DNA from: Streptomyces resistomycificus
Lineage (GTDB): Bacteria; Actinomycetota; Actinomycetes; Streptomycetales; Streptomycetaceae
Length of the DNA: 64,000 bases
Direction: 5' to 3'
Assembly: GCF_001514265.1 (NCBI RefSeq)
Contig: NZ_KQ948988.1
Span: 379,395-443,394 of the forward strand
Shown here: positions 16,588 to 26,282 of the stretch, piece after piece
Layout of the letters: each line of letters opens with the position of its first letter
Position numbering within the stretch: the stretch's first letter is position 1
Translations under genes and position numbers: made by a program
Notes under the pieces: model-generated
The model's database searches: none
What the model saw: only the letters and a program-made list of their open reading frames with translations
Told to the model about the DNA's origin: nothing

Positions 16588-17397
16588 GTGAAGCAGGGCG
16601 CGCAGGGCTCCGGCGGGGCGGGGGTCTCCCGTCTCACGGACGGGGCCGCCGAGGCCGCCCGGGTGCCGGCGCAGCCCACGGCCGCGGACGTGGACCGTGA
16701 GCGGTGCGCCGCTCCCGGGGCCGTTCGTGGCGAGCACACCCACGGCGAACCGCCCGTGCCGCGGCCTCGGCCTGCCGTCCAGCGGTCCTCCGTGCGCGGT
16801 CAGATCCTCGACGCGTTGCGCACCGCGCTGGTCGCCGGTGAGCTGCGGCCCGGCGAGGTCTACTCGGCGCCCGCGCTCGGCGACCGCTTCGGGGTCTCCG
16901 CGACGCCGGTCCGGGAGGCGATGCAGCAGCTCGCGCTGGAGGGCGCCGTCGAGGTCGTCCCCAACCGCGGGTTCCGGGTCGTCCGGCGCGGTACCCGCGA
17001 GCTGGCCGAACTGGCCGAGGTCCGCTCGCTGATCGAGGTGCCGGTGATGCTGCGCCTGGCGCGTACGGTTCCGGTCGAACGGTGGGGCGAACTGCGGCCG
17101 CTCGCCGAGGCCACGGTGCGCGCGGCGTCCTCCGGCTGCCCTGCCACCTATGCGGAGAGCGACCGGGCCTTTCACCGCGCGATGCTCGCCCTGTCGGGGA
17201 ACGACCAGCTGGTCCAGATCGCCGAGGACCTGCACCGTCGTGCCCAGTGGCCGCTGGTCGGCGGGAGTGGCTCGCGGGGGCGGGCCGAGTTGGTGGCCGA
17301 CGCGGCGGAACACGCGGCGTTGCTGGACGCGTTGGTCGCTCGGGATCTGGATGTGGTGCGGTCGCTGGTGGGGGAGCACTTTTCGGGGGCTCGCTGA
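16588..17397 (+). CDS. GntR-family transcriptional regulator (FadR/FCD subfamily)
   Basis: 269 residues from a GTG with GGAGGAGG six bases upstream. After a polar 65-residue extension, a winged helix (residues about 70-135; LRPGEVYSAPALGDRFGVSA, then TPVREAMQQLALEGAVEV) is followed by an all-helical FCD effector domain (LIEVPVMLRLAR, ESDRAFHRAMLALSGN, HAALLDALVARD). The histidine pattern suggests a metal-dependent effector site. The target genes are not evident; the divergent fhuF-like gene is the only close neighbour. An inverted-repeat element begins 83 bases after the stop. Confidence 0.88.
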   Translation: MKQGAQGSGGAGVSRLTDGAAEAARVPAQPTAADVDRERCAAPGAVRGEHTHGEPPVPRPRPAVQRSSVRGQILDALRTALVAGELRPGEVYSAPALGDRFGVSATPVREAMQQLALEGAVEVVPNRGFRVVRRGTRELAELAEVRSLIEVPVMLRLARTVPVERWGELRPLAEATVRAASSGCPATYAESDRAFHRAMLALSGNDQLVQIAEDLHRRAQWPLVGGSGSRGRAELVADAAEHAALLDALVARDLDVVRSLVGEHFSGAR

Positions 17398-17479
17398 GGC
17401 GCGTTGGGGGCGGGTGCCTGCGGCGGCCTGTGCGGGTGGAGCGGGGGTGCGCGTTGCGCCTTGGGTTCGGGGGTGGGTC

Positions 17480-17591
17480 GGGGCCGTGTCGGGGGGTGTC
17501 CGTCCTCGGAACGTCGCGGAATCGGTCATCTACCAACGCGGCCGTGTTGACGCGACAACCGCTGCGGGCGGACACCCCCCGACACGTCCCC
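17480..17591. repeat. MITE-like element with long inverted ends
   Basis: The 17-base arms GTGTCGGGGGGTGTCCG (17486-17502) and its exact complement (17569-17585) extend to 23 bases with one mismatch. They enclose 66 bases with a further GTCGCG/CGCGAC pair. No coding capacity. It could be a non-autonomous mobile element, or could work as a terminator for the GntR gene. I recall similar sequences scattered between genes in Streptomyces, unverified. Confidence 0.6.
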
Positions 17592-17814
17592 TGCTCGCCG
17601 TGCGCGGGCTACGCCGTCGCTGACGGAGGGCCGGGGCTGGCTGCTGTGCCAGTGGTGTGGGTGCGCCGCCCGTAATCGTTGCGGGTGGGCACCTCCCCGA
17701 TGCCCCTTGTCGCCGTGTGCGGGCTGCGTCGTTGCTGACGGGGGGCGGGGCTGGTTGTTGTGCCAGTGGTGTGGGTGCGCCGCCCGTAATCGTTGCGGGT
17801 GGGCACCTACCCGA
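17586..17814. repeat. Direct repeats of about 114 bases
   Basis: Unit 1 spans about 17586-17700 and unit 2 17701-17814. The best-conserved part includes CAGTGGTGTGGGTGCGCCGC and CGTAATCGTTGCGGGTGGGC, identical in both copies. A degenerate third copy (17815 to about 17880) runs into the 3' end of the following minus-strand gene, even sharing TGCCAG...GTGGGT.CGCCGCCC with its coding sequence. Confidence 0.8.
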
Positions 17815-17843
17815 TACGTCCCCTTGCCGCCGCCGTGTGCGGG

Positions 17844-18623
17844 CTACGCCGTTGCCGCCGGGGGGGCCGGGGCCAGCTGTCGTGCCAGCCAGGTGGGTAC
17901 GCCGCCCAGGAGCTGGTACAGGCGTCGGGCCTCCGCGCGCAGGCGTGAGGCCTCCGGTTCCACCTCCGCGTCCGCCAGGGAGGCCAGTGCGGGGGCCGTG
18001 CCGACCAGGTAGCCCAGTTCCTCGCGAATCCTGAGGGACTCGGCGAAACCGTGCCTCGCCTCCGCCAGCTCCCCCTCCCGCAGGGCCAGGCCGGCCAGGT
18101 GGCGCCAGGTGAAGGACAGCAGGAGGGGGTCGGGGTGGGCGGTGGCGCCCGCGTGTGCCCGGCGGTAGGCCGCTCGCGCGGACTGCGGGGAGTGGGACAG
18201 GTTGTCCGCCAGCAGGCCCCGGCGGAAGTCGAGCAACGCCCGTCCCGGCGCTCCCGGAGCGATCAGCGCCGCCGCTCGGCCCAGAGCCGCCCGTGCCTCG
18301 TCGGCTCGGTCCCGCACGCCGTGCAGGGTGGCGGCGTAGGCAAGTTGCCCTCTTTCACAAGCGGCCGCGCCCCGTTCGTCGTCGCTGTGGGCCAGTGCCT
18401 CGGCCGTACGCAGCGCGTCCTCGGCCTGCTCCCAGCCCTGCTCGGTGTACAGACACCGTTCCACCAGCAGGGACGCCCTCTGCAGCGCGGCCTGCGCGGT
18501 GACCGGTTGGAGCAGGGCGGCGGCGTCCGCCCAGCAGGCGCGGGAGCGCAACCGCCATACCGCGGTCTGGAGTGGATCGTCACCGGCGGTCGTTCCGTTA
18601 CCAGACATGGCGGTATGCGCCAC
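17844..18623 (-). CDS. TPR-like alpha-helical protein
   Basis: 259 residues from a GTG at 18623 preceded by GGGGAGGG. The protein is almost all helical with repeated Ala/Arg/Leu patterns of about 35-40 residues (for example WEQAEDALRTAEALAHSDDE and RGLLADNLSHSPQSARAAYR), as in tetratricopeptide repeats. No catalytic motif. I do not recognise a specific family. The C-terminal codons are embedded in the degenerate third copy of the neighbouring direct repeat, so the end of the protein may have been altered by that repeat. The ATG at 18608 is an alternative start with a poor RBS. Confidence 0.68.
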   Translation of the reverse strand: MAHTAMSGNGTTAGDDPLQTAVWRLRSRACWADAAALLQPVTAQAALQRASLLVERCLYTEQGWEQAEDALRTAEALAHSDDERGAAACERGQLAYAATLHGVRDRADEARAALGRAAALIAPGAPGRALLDFRRGLLADNLSHSPQSARAAYRRAHAGATAHPDPLLLSFTWRHLAGLALREGELAEARHGFAESLRIREELGYLVGTAPALASLADAEVEPEASRLRAEARRLYQLLGGVPTWLARQLAPAPPAATA

Positions 18624-18749
18624 GTTGCCCTCCCCGAGCACGCCATCGAGCCTTGGTGGTGGCGGCATCTCAGCACGAATTGACGGGCCTGGCCAAGAGG
18701 GTGGGTGAAGGATTTCACAAAGTCGTGGGACTCCGCGCGTCCGCGGAGG

Positions 18750-20417
18750 TCAGCTCATCCGCAGTGCCAGGAAGAAATCCAGCTTGTCCTCGAGGCGTGA
18801 GAGATCACGGCCCGTCAACTGCTCGATACGGCCCACCCGGTAGCGCAGCGTGTTGACGTGCAGGTGGAGACGGGTCGCGCAGCGGGTCCAGGAGCCGTCA
18901 CAGTCCAGGAAGGCCTCCAGCGTGGGGATCAGTTCCGCGCGGTGGCGGCGGTCGTAGTCGCGCAGGGGATCCAGGAGGCGGGCCGTGAAGGCCCGGCGGA
19001 CGTCGTCGGGGACGAAGGGGAGCAGGAGGACGTGGCTGGCCAGTTCCTGGTGGCCGGCCGCGCAGACCCTGCCGGGGCGGGCCGCCGCCACCCGGCGGGC
19101 GTGGCGGGCCTCCTCCAGGGCGCCGCGCAGGCCCTCCGCCGAGTGGACCGACGCGCTGACTCCGAGCGTCACCCGGCCGTCGCCGTCGAGGCCGGACGAC
19201 AGCGGGTCCCGTACGGACTCCAGGAGCACGTCGGCGAGGATCTCCGAGCCGTCGTGCTCGGACGAGACCGCGGGCAGGGGGACGAGCGCGACCGCCTCAT
19301 CGCCGGTGTGGGCGACGGCGATCCGGTCGGAGGGTTCCGGGCCCGTCGACAGCGGGTCGGCCAGGATCTCCTCCAGCAGCGACTGGGCGACCGGGCCGCC
19401 CTCCAGGTCGCCGCCGTCCCACTCGACGCGGGCGACGACGATCTGCCAGTGCGGGGCCGCGCCCAGTCCGGGCAGGAGGACGGGGGCGGCCACCCGCAGA
19501 CGGGCGGCGATCTCCGCCGGGGCGGCTCCCGTCTGGACCAGCTCAAGGACCTCCTGGGCCAGCCGGCGGCGGACCGTGCGGGCCGCGTCCCGGCGGTCGC
19601 GCTCCACCGCGATCAGCTGGGTGACGCCCTGGAGCAGGTCGAGCCGCTCCTCCGGCCAGTCCCCGGCGTCCGCCTCGACGGCCAGCAGCCAGTCCGACAG
19701 CACCGTCTCCCGCACGTCACGGGCGGCGTGCGGGGAGCGGGCGCTGCTGCGGACTGGGAAGAGGGAGAAGATTCCCGAGCCCAGCGTCACCCGATGCGGG
19801 CCCCGCCGGCCCGTGCGGACGGCCGCGAGATGCTCGGCCGCGAGCCTGGCGCACACGTCGGCGGGCAGGGCGGGGCCGGTGGTCTTCGAACCGGCGATCA
19901 GCCGGCCCGTGGGGGACAGGACCCAGGCGCGCAGGTCCAGGTCCGAACCGAGCAGGTCCAGGACCACGTCCGGGCCGCCGCCCGCCGGGCCCGAGGTCAT
20001 CATCCGCCGGTGCCGGTCGACCACGGCCGCCAGGTCGCCGGCCCGCTCGCCGCTCACCTGTCGCACGACGTGCTCGGTGATCGTCGCGAACGCCACCGAC
20101 TCGTGCACCGCGAAGAGCGGGAGGTGGTGGCGGGCGCACGCCACCACGAGGTCGTCGGGGACGTCCCCGAGTTCCGCCTCGCCGGCCGCCAGCGCGGCCA
20201 CCCCGGCCTGCACGAGGATCCGTACGAAGGGCTCGGAGTCGGCGGCGTCCCGGCGCCAGGCCAGCCCGGTCAGGACCACTTCCCCGCCCGAGAGATAGCG
20301 GCTGGGGTCCCTGAGGTCGGTGGTCATCACGCCGCGCACGGCGCGATCCAGCTCGGCCTCGCCGCCGAGCAGCCTGAGGCCCAGCGCGTCCGTGTCCAGC
20401 AGTGCGCGCAGCCGCAT
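18750..20417 (-). CDS. pucR: PucR-family transcriptional regulator
   Basis: 555 residues with the layout of PucR: an N-terminal ligand-sensing domain (residues 1-130; LLDTDALGLRLLGGEAELDR), a central GGDEF-like/CdaR region, and the C-terminal helix-turn-helix (about 495-550; SWTRCATRLHLHVNTLRYRV). In Bacillus, PucR controls purine degradation. Here it is divergent from the xanthine dehydrogenase operon across 321 bases, so it very likely regulates those genes. The ATG at 20417 fits the family's usual start; no clear RBS is seen. Confidence 0.88.
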   Translation of the reverse strand: MRLRALLDTDALGLRLLGGEAELDRAVRGVMTTDLRDPSRYLSGGEVVLTGLAWRRDAADSEPFVRILVQAGVAALAAGEAELGDVPDDLVVACARHHLPLFAVHESVAFATITEHVVRQVSGERAGDLAAVVDRHRRMMTSGPAGGGPDVVLDLLGSDLDLRAWVLSPTGRLIAGSKTTGPALPADVCARLAAEHLAAVRTGRRGPHRVTLGSGIFSLFPVRSSARSPHAARDVRETVLSDWLLAVEADAGDWPEERLDLLQGVTQLIAVERDRRDAARTVRRRLAQEVLELVQTGAAPAEIAARLRVAAPVLLPGLGAAPHWQIVVARVEWDGGDLEGGPVAQSLLEEILADPLSTGPEPSDRIAVAHTGDEAVALVPLPAVSSEHDGSEILADVLLESVRDPLSSGLDGDGRVTLGVSASVHSAEGLRGALEEARHARRVAAARPGRVCAAGHQELASHVLLLPFVPDDVRRAFTARLLDPLRDYDRRHRAELIPTLEAFLDCDGSWTRCATRLHLHVNTLRYRVGRIEQLTGRDLSRLEDKLDFFLALRMS

Positions 20418-20738
20418 GTCTCGTCGCCGCCGTTCCTAGTCTCGAAATCTACGATGGATCGTGAGGGCTCGTCGTGTTCCGGCCGTGTCCCAGGTCACTC
20501 GGGGTGTGCCGCGCGTTTCCAGAGGAAAACGAGGAGGTTACCGATGACCTCCGTTCATACGAATCTACAAGATGCCCGCCCTGGCCAGCCAACTCCTTCA
20601 TGGTTTCCGTGACTGACCCGGTCGGCGCACAGCGCTGTGTACTGGCCCCACTCCGCGTAAACAGCACATGAACGAGCCGGGACCGCCGCACACGGATTGG
20701 CTCAATCTGTACGACTCAGACGAAGAAGAGAGCCGGTC
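20418..20738. promoter_or_regulatory. Divergent pucR/xdh promoter region
   Basis: A 321-base divergent control region. It contains a small leader ORF (20544-20612) whose RBS forms an inverted repeat with its first codons (GGAGGT at 20533-20538 and ACCTCC at 20547-20552). A hairpin here could hide the RBS. Confidence 0.5.
20544..20612 (+). CDS. Candidate 22-residue leader ORF upstream of xanthine dehydrogenase genes
   Basis: ATG at 20544 six bases after GAGGAGG, one of the strongest ribosome-binding sites in the window, opens 22 codons (start MTSVHTNLQD, end SWFP) and a TGA. It stops 127 bases before the FAD-subunit gene. The RBS sits in one arm of a GGAGGT/ACCTCC inverted repeat, so translation could be switched by RNA structure or a bound protein. 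Expression is unproven. Confidence 0.45.
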   Translation: MTSVHTNLQDARPGQPTPSWFP

Positions 20739-21628
20739 ATGGACTTCCTTCGCCCCGCCAGCTGGGAGGAGGCGCTCGCCGCGAAGGCCGAGCACCCCAC
20801 CGCTGTGCCGATTGCGGGTGGCACCGACGTGATGGTCGAGATCAACTTCGACCACCGCCGGCCCGAGTACCTCCTCGACCTCAACCGCATCGGCGACCTG
20901 GAGGAGTGGGAGGTCGGTGCGGAGAGTGTGCGGCTCGGGGCCTCGGTTCCCTATACGAAGATCATGGAGAACCTGCGCGGCGAGCTGCCGGGACTGGCCC
21001 TCGCCTCGCACACCGTCGCGTCCCCGCAGATCCGCAACCGCGGCGGCGTCGGCGGCAACCTCGGCACCGCCTCCCCGGCCGGCGACGCCCACCCCGCCCT
21101 CCTAGCGGCCGGCGCCGAGGTCGAGGTGGAGTCCGTGCGGGGGTCGCGGCTCATCCCGATCGACGAGTTCTACACCGGCGTGAAGCGCAACGCGCTCGCC
21201 GCCGACGAGCTGATCCGGGCCGTCCGCATCAAGAAGGCCGACGGGCCGCAGCAGTACTCCAAGGTCGGCACGCGCAACGCCATGGTGATCGCGGTGTGTG
21301 CCTTCGGGCTCGCGCTGCACCCCGAGACGCGGACCGTGCGGACCGGCATCGGTTCGGCGGCGCCCACACCCGTGCGTGCCAAGGTGGCGGAGGAGTTCCT
21401 GAACGCCGCGCTCGAAGAGGGCGGCTTCTGGGACAACGGAAAGATCATCACCCCGTCGGTCGCCAAGCAGTTCGCGGACCTGTGCGCCGGCGCCTGCAAC
21501 CCGATCGACGACGTCCGGGGCACGGCGAGCTACCGCCGGCACGCGGTCGGCGTCATGGCCCGCCGCACCCTGACCTGGACCTGGGAGTCGTACCGCGGCA
21601 CCGCCGCCCGCACGGAGGGAGTCGCGTA

Positions 21629-21629
<1 letters not shown>
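20739..21629 (+). CDS. Xanthine dehydrogenase, FAD-binding subunit
   Basis: 296 residues. The FAD-binding PCMH fold is clear: PIAGGTDVMVEIN (residues about 25-37), then the second flavin loop NRGGVGGNLGTASPAGD (about 104-120) and a CO dehydrogenase flavoprotein C-terminal domain. It passes electrons from the molybdenum site through the 2Fe-2S clusters to FAD and NAD+. First gene of a tightly packed operon; its TAA overlaps the ATG of the next gene (TAATG). Confidence 0.92.
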
Positions 21630-22213
<584 letters not shown>

Positions 22214-22215
22214 GC

Positions 22216-24612
22216 ATGCCCAGCAACGGCGCCCCCATCGGGACTCCCACCAAGGTCACCCAGGGCTCGAAGACCAAGGGCGGCATCGGTGAGTCCACCC
22301 TCCGCCCGGACGGCACCCTCAAGGTCACCGGCGAGTTCGCGTACTCGTCCGACATGTGGCACGAGGACATGCTCTGGGGCCAGATCCTCCGCTCGACCGT
22401 CGCCCACGCCGAGATCGTGTCCATCGACACGAGCGAGGCCATCGCGATGCCGGGCGTGTACGCCGTCATGACGTACGACGACCTGCCGACCGACGTGAGG
22501 AACTACGGCCTGGAGATCCAGGACACCCCGGTCCTCGCCCACGGCAAGGTCCGCCACCACGGTGAACCGGTCGCCATCGTCGCCGCCGACCACCCGGAGA
22601 CCGCGCGCCGCGCGGCCGCCAAGATCAAGGTCGACTACCGCGAACTCCCGGTGATCACCGACGAGGCCTCCGCGACCGCGCCGGACGCGATCCTCATCCA
22701 CGAGGGCCGCGACGACCACCACGTCGGGCACGTCCCGCACCCGAACATCGTGCACCGCCAGCCGATCGTCCGCGGCAACGTCGAGGAGGCCGCGAAGAAG
22801 GCCGACTTCGTCGTCACGGGCGAGTACACCTTCGGCATGCAGGACCAGGCCTTCCTCGGCCCGGAGTCCGGCCTGGCCGTGCCCGAGGAGGACGGCGGCG
22901 TCCACCTCTACGTCGCCACCCAGTGGCTGCACTCCGACCTGCGCCAGATCGCGCCCGTCCTCGGCCTGCCCGAGAGCAAGGTGCGGATGACGCTGTCCGG
23001 CGTCGGCGGCGCCTTCGGCGGTCGCGAGGACCTGTCGATGCAGATCCACGCCTGTCTGCTGGCGCTGCGCACGGGGAAGCCCGTCAAGATCGTCTACAAC
23101 CGCTTCGAGTCGTTCTTCGGACACGTCCACCGCCACCCGGCCAAGCTCCACTACGAGCACGGCGCGACCAAGGACGGCAGGCTCACGCACCTGAAGTGCC
23201 GCATCGTCCTGGACGGCGGCGCCTACGCGTCCGCCTCGCCGGCCGTCGTCGGCAACGCCTCCTCGCTCTCGGTCGGCCCGTACGTCGTCGACGACGTCGA
23301 CATCGAGGCCATCGCCCTCTACACCAACAACCCGCCCTGCGGCGCCATGCGCGGCTTCGGCGCGGTCCAGGCGTGCTTCGCCTACGAGGCGCAGATGGAC
23401 AAGCTGGCCGACGCGGTCGGCATGGACCGGGTGGAGTTCCGGCAGCTCAACGCCATGGAGCAGGGCACGATCATGCCGACGGGGCAGCCCGTCGACTCGC
23501 CGGCGCCGGTCGCCGAACTCCTGCGCCGCGTCAAGGCGATGCCCATGCCACCGGAGCAGCAGTGGCTCTCGGCCGGCGAGGAGGCCGACGTACGGCAGCT
23601 GCCCGGCGGACTGTCCAACACCACGCACGGCGAAGGCGTCGTACGGGGTGTCGGCTACGCGGTCGGCATCAAGAACGTCGGTTTCTCCGAGGGCTTCGAC
23701 GACTACTCCACGGCCAGGGTGCGCATGGAGGTCATCGCCGGCGAGCCCGTCGCCACCGTGCACACGGCCATGGCGGAGGTCGGCCAGGGCGGCGTCACCG
23801 TGCACGCGCAGATCGCCCGCACCGAGCTGGGCGTCGCGCAGGTGACCATCCGCCCGGCGGACACCCAGGTGGGCAGCGCCGGTTCGACGTCCGCGTCGCG
23901 GCAGACGTACGTCACCGGTGGCGCCGTGAAGAACTCCTGCGAGCTGGTGCGCGAGAAGGTCCTGGAGATCGGGCGCCGCAGGTTCGGCTCCTACCACCCG
24001 GCCTGGGCCACCGCCGAACTGCTCCTGGAGGGCGGCAAGGTCGTCACCGACGGCGGCGAGGTCCTCGCCGACCTGGTGGACGTCCTGGAGGACGAGGCCG
24101 TCGAGGTCGAGGCCGAGTGGCGGCACCGTCCGACCGAGGCATTCGACCTGCGGACCGGACAGGGCTTCGGCCACGTCCAGTACTCCTTCGCCGCCCACCG
24201 TGCGGTGGTCGAGGTCGACACCGAGCTCGGCCTGGTCAAGGTCATCGAACTGGCCTGCGCCCAGGACGTCGGCAAGGCGCTCAACCCGCTGTCCGTCATC
24301 GGCCAGATCCAGGGCGGCACGACCCAGGGCCTCGGCGTGGCGGTGATGGAGGAGATCATCGTCGATCCGAAGACGGCGAAGGTGAAGAACCCCTCCTTCA
24401 CGGACTACCTGATCCCCACCATCCTCGACACGCCGACCATCCCGGTCGAGGTCCTCGAACTCGCCGACGACCACGCCCCGTACGGACTGCGCGGCATCGG
24501 CGAGGCACCGACGCTGTCCTCCACCCCGGCCGTGCTCGCGGCGATCCGCGACGCCACGGGGCTGGAGCTGAACAGGACGCCGGTGAGGCCGGAGCACCTC
24601 ACGGGCACGTGA
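22216..24612 (+). CDS. Xanthine dehydrogenase, molybdopterin-binding subunit
   Basis: 798 residues, the catalytic large subunit. Visible motifs: GVGGAFGGRED (molybdopterin contact), the substrate arginine region GAMRGFGAVQACFAYE, the cofactor loop following AGSTSASRQ, and the catalytic Glu in GLRGIGEAPTLSSTPA near the C-terminus. The domains are the aldehyde oxidase/xanthine dehydrogenase hammerhead followed by the two-part molybdenum domain. It hydroxylates hypoxanthine or xanthine to urate. The ATG is 2 bases after the Fe-S subunit stop. The operon probably ends at the hairpin that follows. Confidence 0.93.
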   Translation: MPSNGAPIGTPTKVTQGSKTKGGIGESTLRPDGTLKVTGEFAYSSDMWHEDMLWGQILRSTVAHAEIVSIDTSEAIAMPGVYAVMTYDDLPTDVRNYGLEIQDTPVLAHGKVRHHGEPVAIVAADHPETARRAAAKIKVDYRELPVITDEASATAPDAILIHEGRDDHHVGHVPHPNIVHRQPIVRGNVEEAAKKADFVVTGEYTFGMQDQAFLGPESGLAVPEEDGGVHLYVATQWLHSDLRQIAPVLGLPESKVRMTLSGVGGAFGGREDLSMQIHACLLALRTGKPVKIVYNRFESFFGHVHRHPAKLHYEHGATKDGRLTHLKCRIVLDGGAYASASPAVVGNASSLSVGPYVVDDVDIEAIALYTNNPPCGAMRGFGAVQACFAYEAQMDKLADAVGMDRVEFRQLNAMEQGTIMPTGQPVDSPAPVAELLRRVKAMPMPPEQQWLSAGEEADVRQLPGGLSNTTHGEGVVRGVGYAVGIKNVGFSEGFDDYSTARVRMEVIAGEPVATVHTAMAEVGQGGVTVHAQIARTELGVAQVTIRPADTQVGSAGSTSASRQTYVTGGAVKNSCELVREKVLEIGRRRFGSYHPAWATAELLLEGGKVVTDGGEVLADLVDVLEDEAVEVEAEWRHRPTEAFDLRTGQGFGHVQYSFAAHRAVVEVDTELGLVKVIELACAQDVGKALNPLSVIGQIQGGTTQGLGVAVMEEIIVDPKTAKVKNPSFTDYLIPTILDTPTIPVEVLELADDHAPYGLRGIGEAPTLSSTPAVLAAIRDATGLELNRTPVRPEHLTGT

Positions 24613-24641
24613 CCCCCTCGGGGTCGAGCAGGTGAGTACGT

Positions 24642-24662
24642 CCGGGGGACACCGTCCCCCGG
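24642..24662 (+). terminator. Hairpin terminator after the xdh structural genes
   Basis: CCGGGGGAC pairs with GTCCCCCGG around an ACC loop. A smaller hairpin, GACCCC-CTC-GGGGTC, is at 24611-24625. Together they probably reduce read-through into the permease gene. Confidence 0.6.
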
Positions 24663-24773
24663 GCCCCCGTTGTCCGTCTCGGGCCGTCCCCCGGGTCGTG
24701 CACCTCCCCAAATCCCGCCGGTGGCCGAAGGCGACCCCGCGGGTGTCCCTATGAACCTTGGGAGCAGGCCCAC

Positions 24774-26231
24774 ATGACCCAGCAGTCACTCGAGCCGAAG
24801 ACCGTCGCCGACGACGCGGGAGAAGGCACCCGCGTCCCGGCCGGACGGTCCTGGCTCGACCGGTACTTCCACATATCCCAGCGAGGGTCCTCCGTCGCGC
24901 GTGAGGTGCGCGGCGGCGTCACCACCTTCATGGCGATGGCGTACATCCTCCTCCTGAACCCCCTGATCCTGTCCGGCAAGGACGTGGCCGGGAGCACCCT
25001 CGGCCAGCAGGCGCTGATCACCGCGACCGCGTTCGCGGCGGCCCTCAGCACACTGCTGATGGGCTTCTTCGGCAAGGTGCCCCTCGCCCTGGCCGCCGGC
25101 CTCTCCGTCTCCGGCGTGCTCGCCTCCCAGGTCGCACCCCAGATGACCTGGCCGCAGGCCATGGGCATGTGCGTGATGTACGGCGTGGTCATCATGCTGC
25201 TCGTCGTGACCGGCCTGCGCGAAATGATCATGAACGCGATCCCGCTCGCGCTCAAGCACGCCATCACCATGGGCATCGGTCTGTTCGTCGCGCTCATCGG
25301 CTTCTACAAGGCCGGTTTCGTGCACCAGGGCCAGGCGACCCCGGTCTCCCTCGGCCCGGCCGGCGAACTGGCCGGCTGGCCGGTGCTGCTCTTCGCCGTC
25401 ACCCTCCTCGCGATCTTCATGCTGCAGGCGCGCGGCGTCCCCGGCGCGATCCTGCTCGGCATCGTCGGCGGCACAGTGCTCGCCGTGCTGCTGAACGCGC
25501 TGGACGTCATCGACCCGAAGCAGTGGGCGAGCGGCGCGCCCGAACTGCACGGCGGCGCGGTCTCGATGCCCGACTTCTCGATCTTCGGCGACGTCGAGTT
25601 CGGCGGCTGGGGCGAGGTCGGCGCGATGACCGTCGGCATGATCGTGTTCACCCTGGTGCTGGCCGGCTTCTTCGACGCGATGGCCACCATCATCGGCGTC
25701 GGCACCGAGGCGAAGCTCGCCGACGACAAGGGCCGGATGCCGGGCCTGTCCAAGGCGCTGTTCATCGACGGCGCGGGCGGCGCGATCGGCGGCGTCGCGG
25801 GCGCCTCGGGCCAGACGGTCTTCGTCGAGTCGGCGACCGGCGTCGGCGAGGGGGCCCGTACGGGGCTGTCCTCCGTGGTCACCGGGCTGTTCTTCGCGGC
25901 CTGTCTGTTCTTCACCCCGCTGACGGCCATCGTGCCGGGCGAGGTCGCCGCCGCGGCCCTGGTCGTGATCGGCGCCATGATGATGATGAACGCCCGGCAT
26001 GTCGACTGGTCCGACCGCGCCACCGCCATCCCGGTCTTCCTGACCGTCGTGATCATGCCGTTCACGTACTCCATCACCGCCGGTGTCGCGGCCGGCGTCA
26101 TCTCGTACGTGGCCATCAAGACCGCCCAGGGCAAGGCGCGGGAGATCGGTGCCTTCATGTGGGGACTGACCGTGATCTTCCTGGTGTACTTCGCCCTCGA
26201 CCCCATCGAGAGCTGGATGGGCGTGCACTAG
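24774..26231 (+). CDS. Purine permease, NCS2 AzgA/PbuG type
   Basis: 485 residues with about 12-13 membrane spans. The N-terminal REVRGGVTTFMAMAYILLLNP is the signature of the hypoxanthine/guanine (AzgA-PbuG) branch of nucleobase-cation symporters, followed by the ALAAGLSVSG loop, a GLFVALIGFYKAG segment and the family-typical FFDAMATIIGVG and ASGQTVFVESATGVGEG. It would bring purine bases in for the xanthine dehydrogenase encoded just upstream. Start at the ATG preceded by GGGAGCAGGCCCAC. Confidence 0.92.
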   Translation: MTQQSLEPKTVADDAGEGTRVPAGRSWLDRYFHISQRGSSVAREVRGGVTTFMAMAYILLLNPLILSGKDVAGSTLGQQALITATAFAAALSTLLMGFFGKVPLALAAGLSVSGVLASQVAPQMTWPQAMGMCVMYGVVIMLLVVTGLREMIMNAIPLALKHAITMGIGLFVALIGFYKAGFVHQGQATPVSLGPAGELAGWPVLLFAVTLLAIFMLQARGVPGAILLGIVGGTVLAVLLNALDVIDPKQWASGAPELHGGAVSMPDFSIFGDVEFGGWGEVGAMTVGMIVFTLVLAGFFDAMATIIGVGTEAKLADDKGRMPGLSKALFIDGAGGAIGGVAGASGQTVFVESATGVGEGARTGLSSVVTGLFFAACLFFTPLTAIVPGEVAAAALVVIGAMMMMNARHVDWSDRATAIPVFLTVVIMPFTYSITAGVAAGVISYVAIKTAQGKAREIGAFMWGLTVIFLVYFALDPIESWMGVH

Positions 26232-26282
26232 CCGCCCTTTCGGGAACCCGCCCCACCTCTGCTGCCAAGGAGACCGAGACAG

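Larger units (their letters stand above)
17398..17843. other. Repeat-filled intergenic region
   Basis: 446 bases with no gene. It is made of an inverted-repeat element (17480-17591) followed by about two and a half copies of a 114-base direct repeat. Confidence 0.6.

Noticed and set aside
17591..17814. Possible CRISPR-like array
   Set aside because: The units are continuous 114-base direct repeats without spacers of unique sequence, and no cas genes are near.
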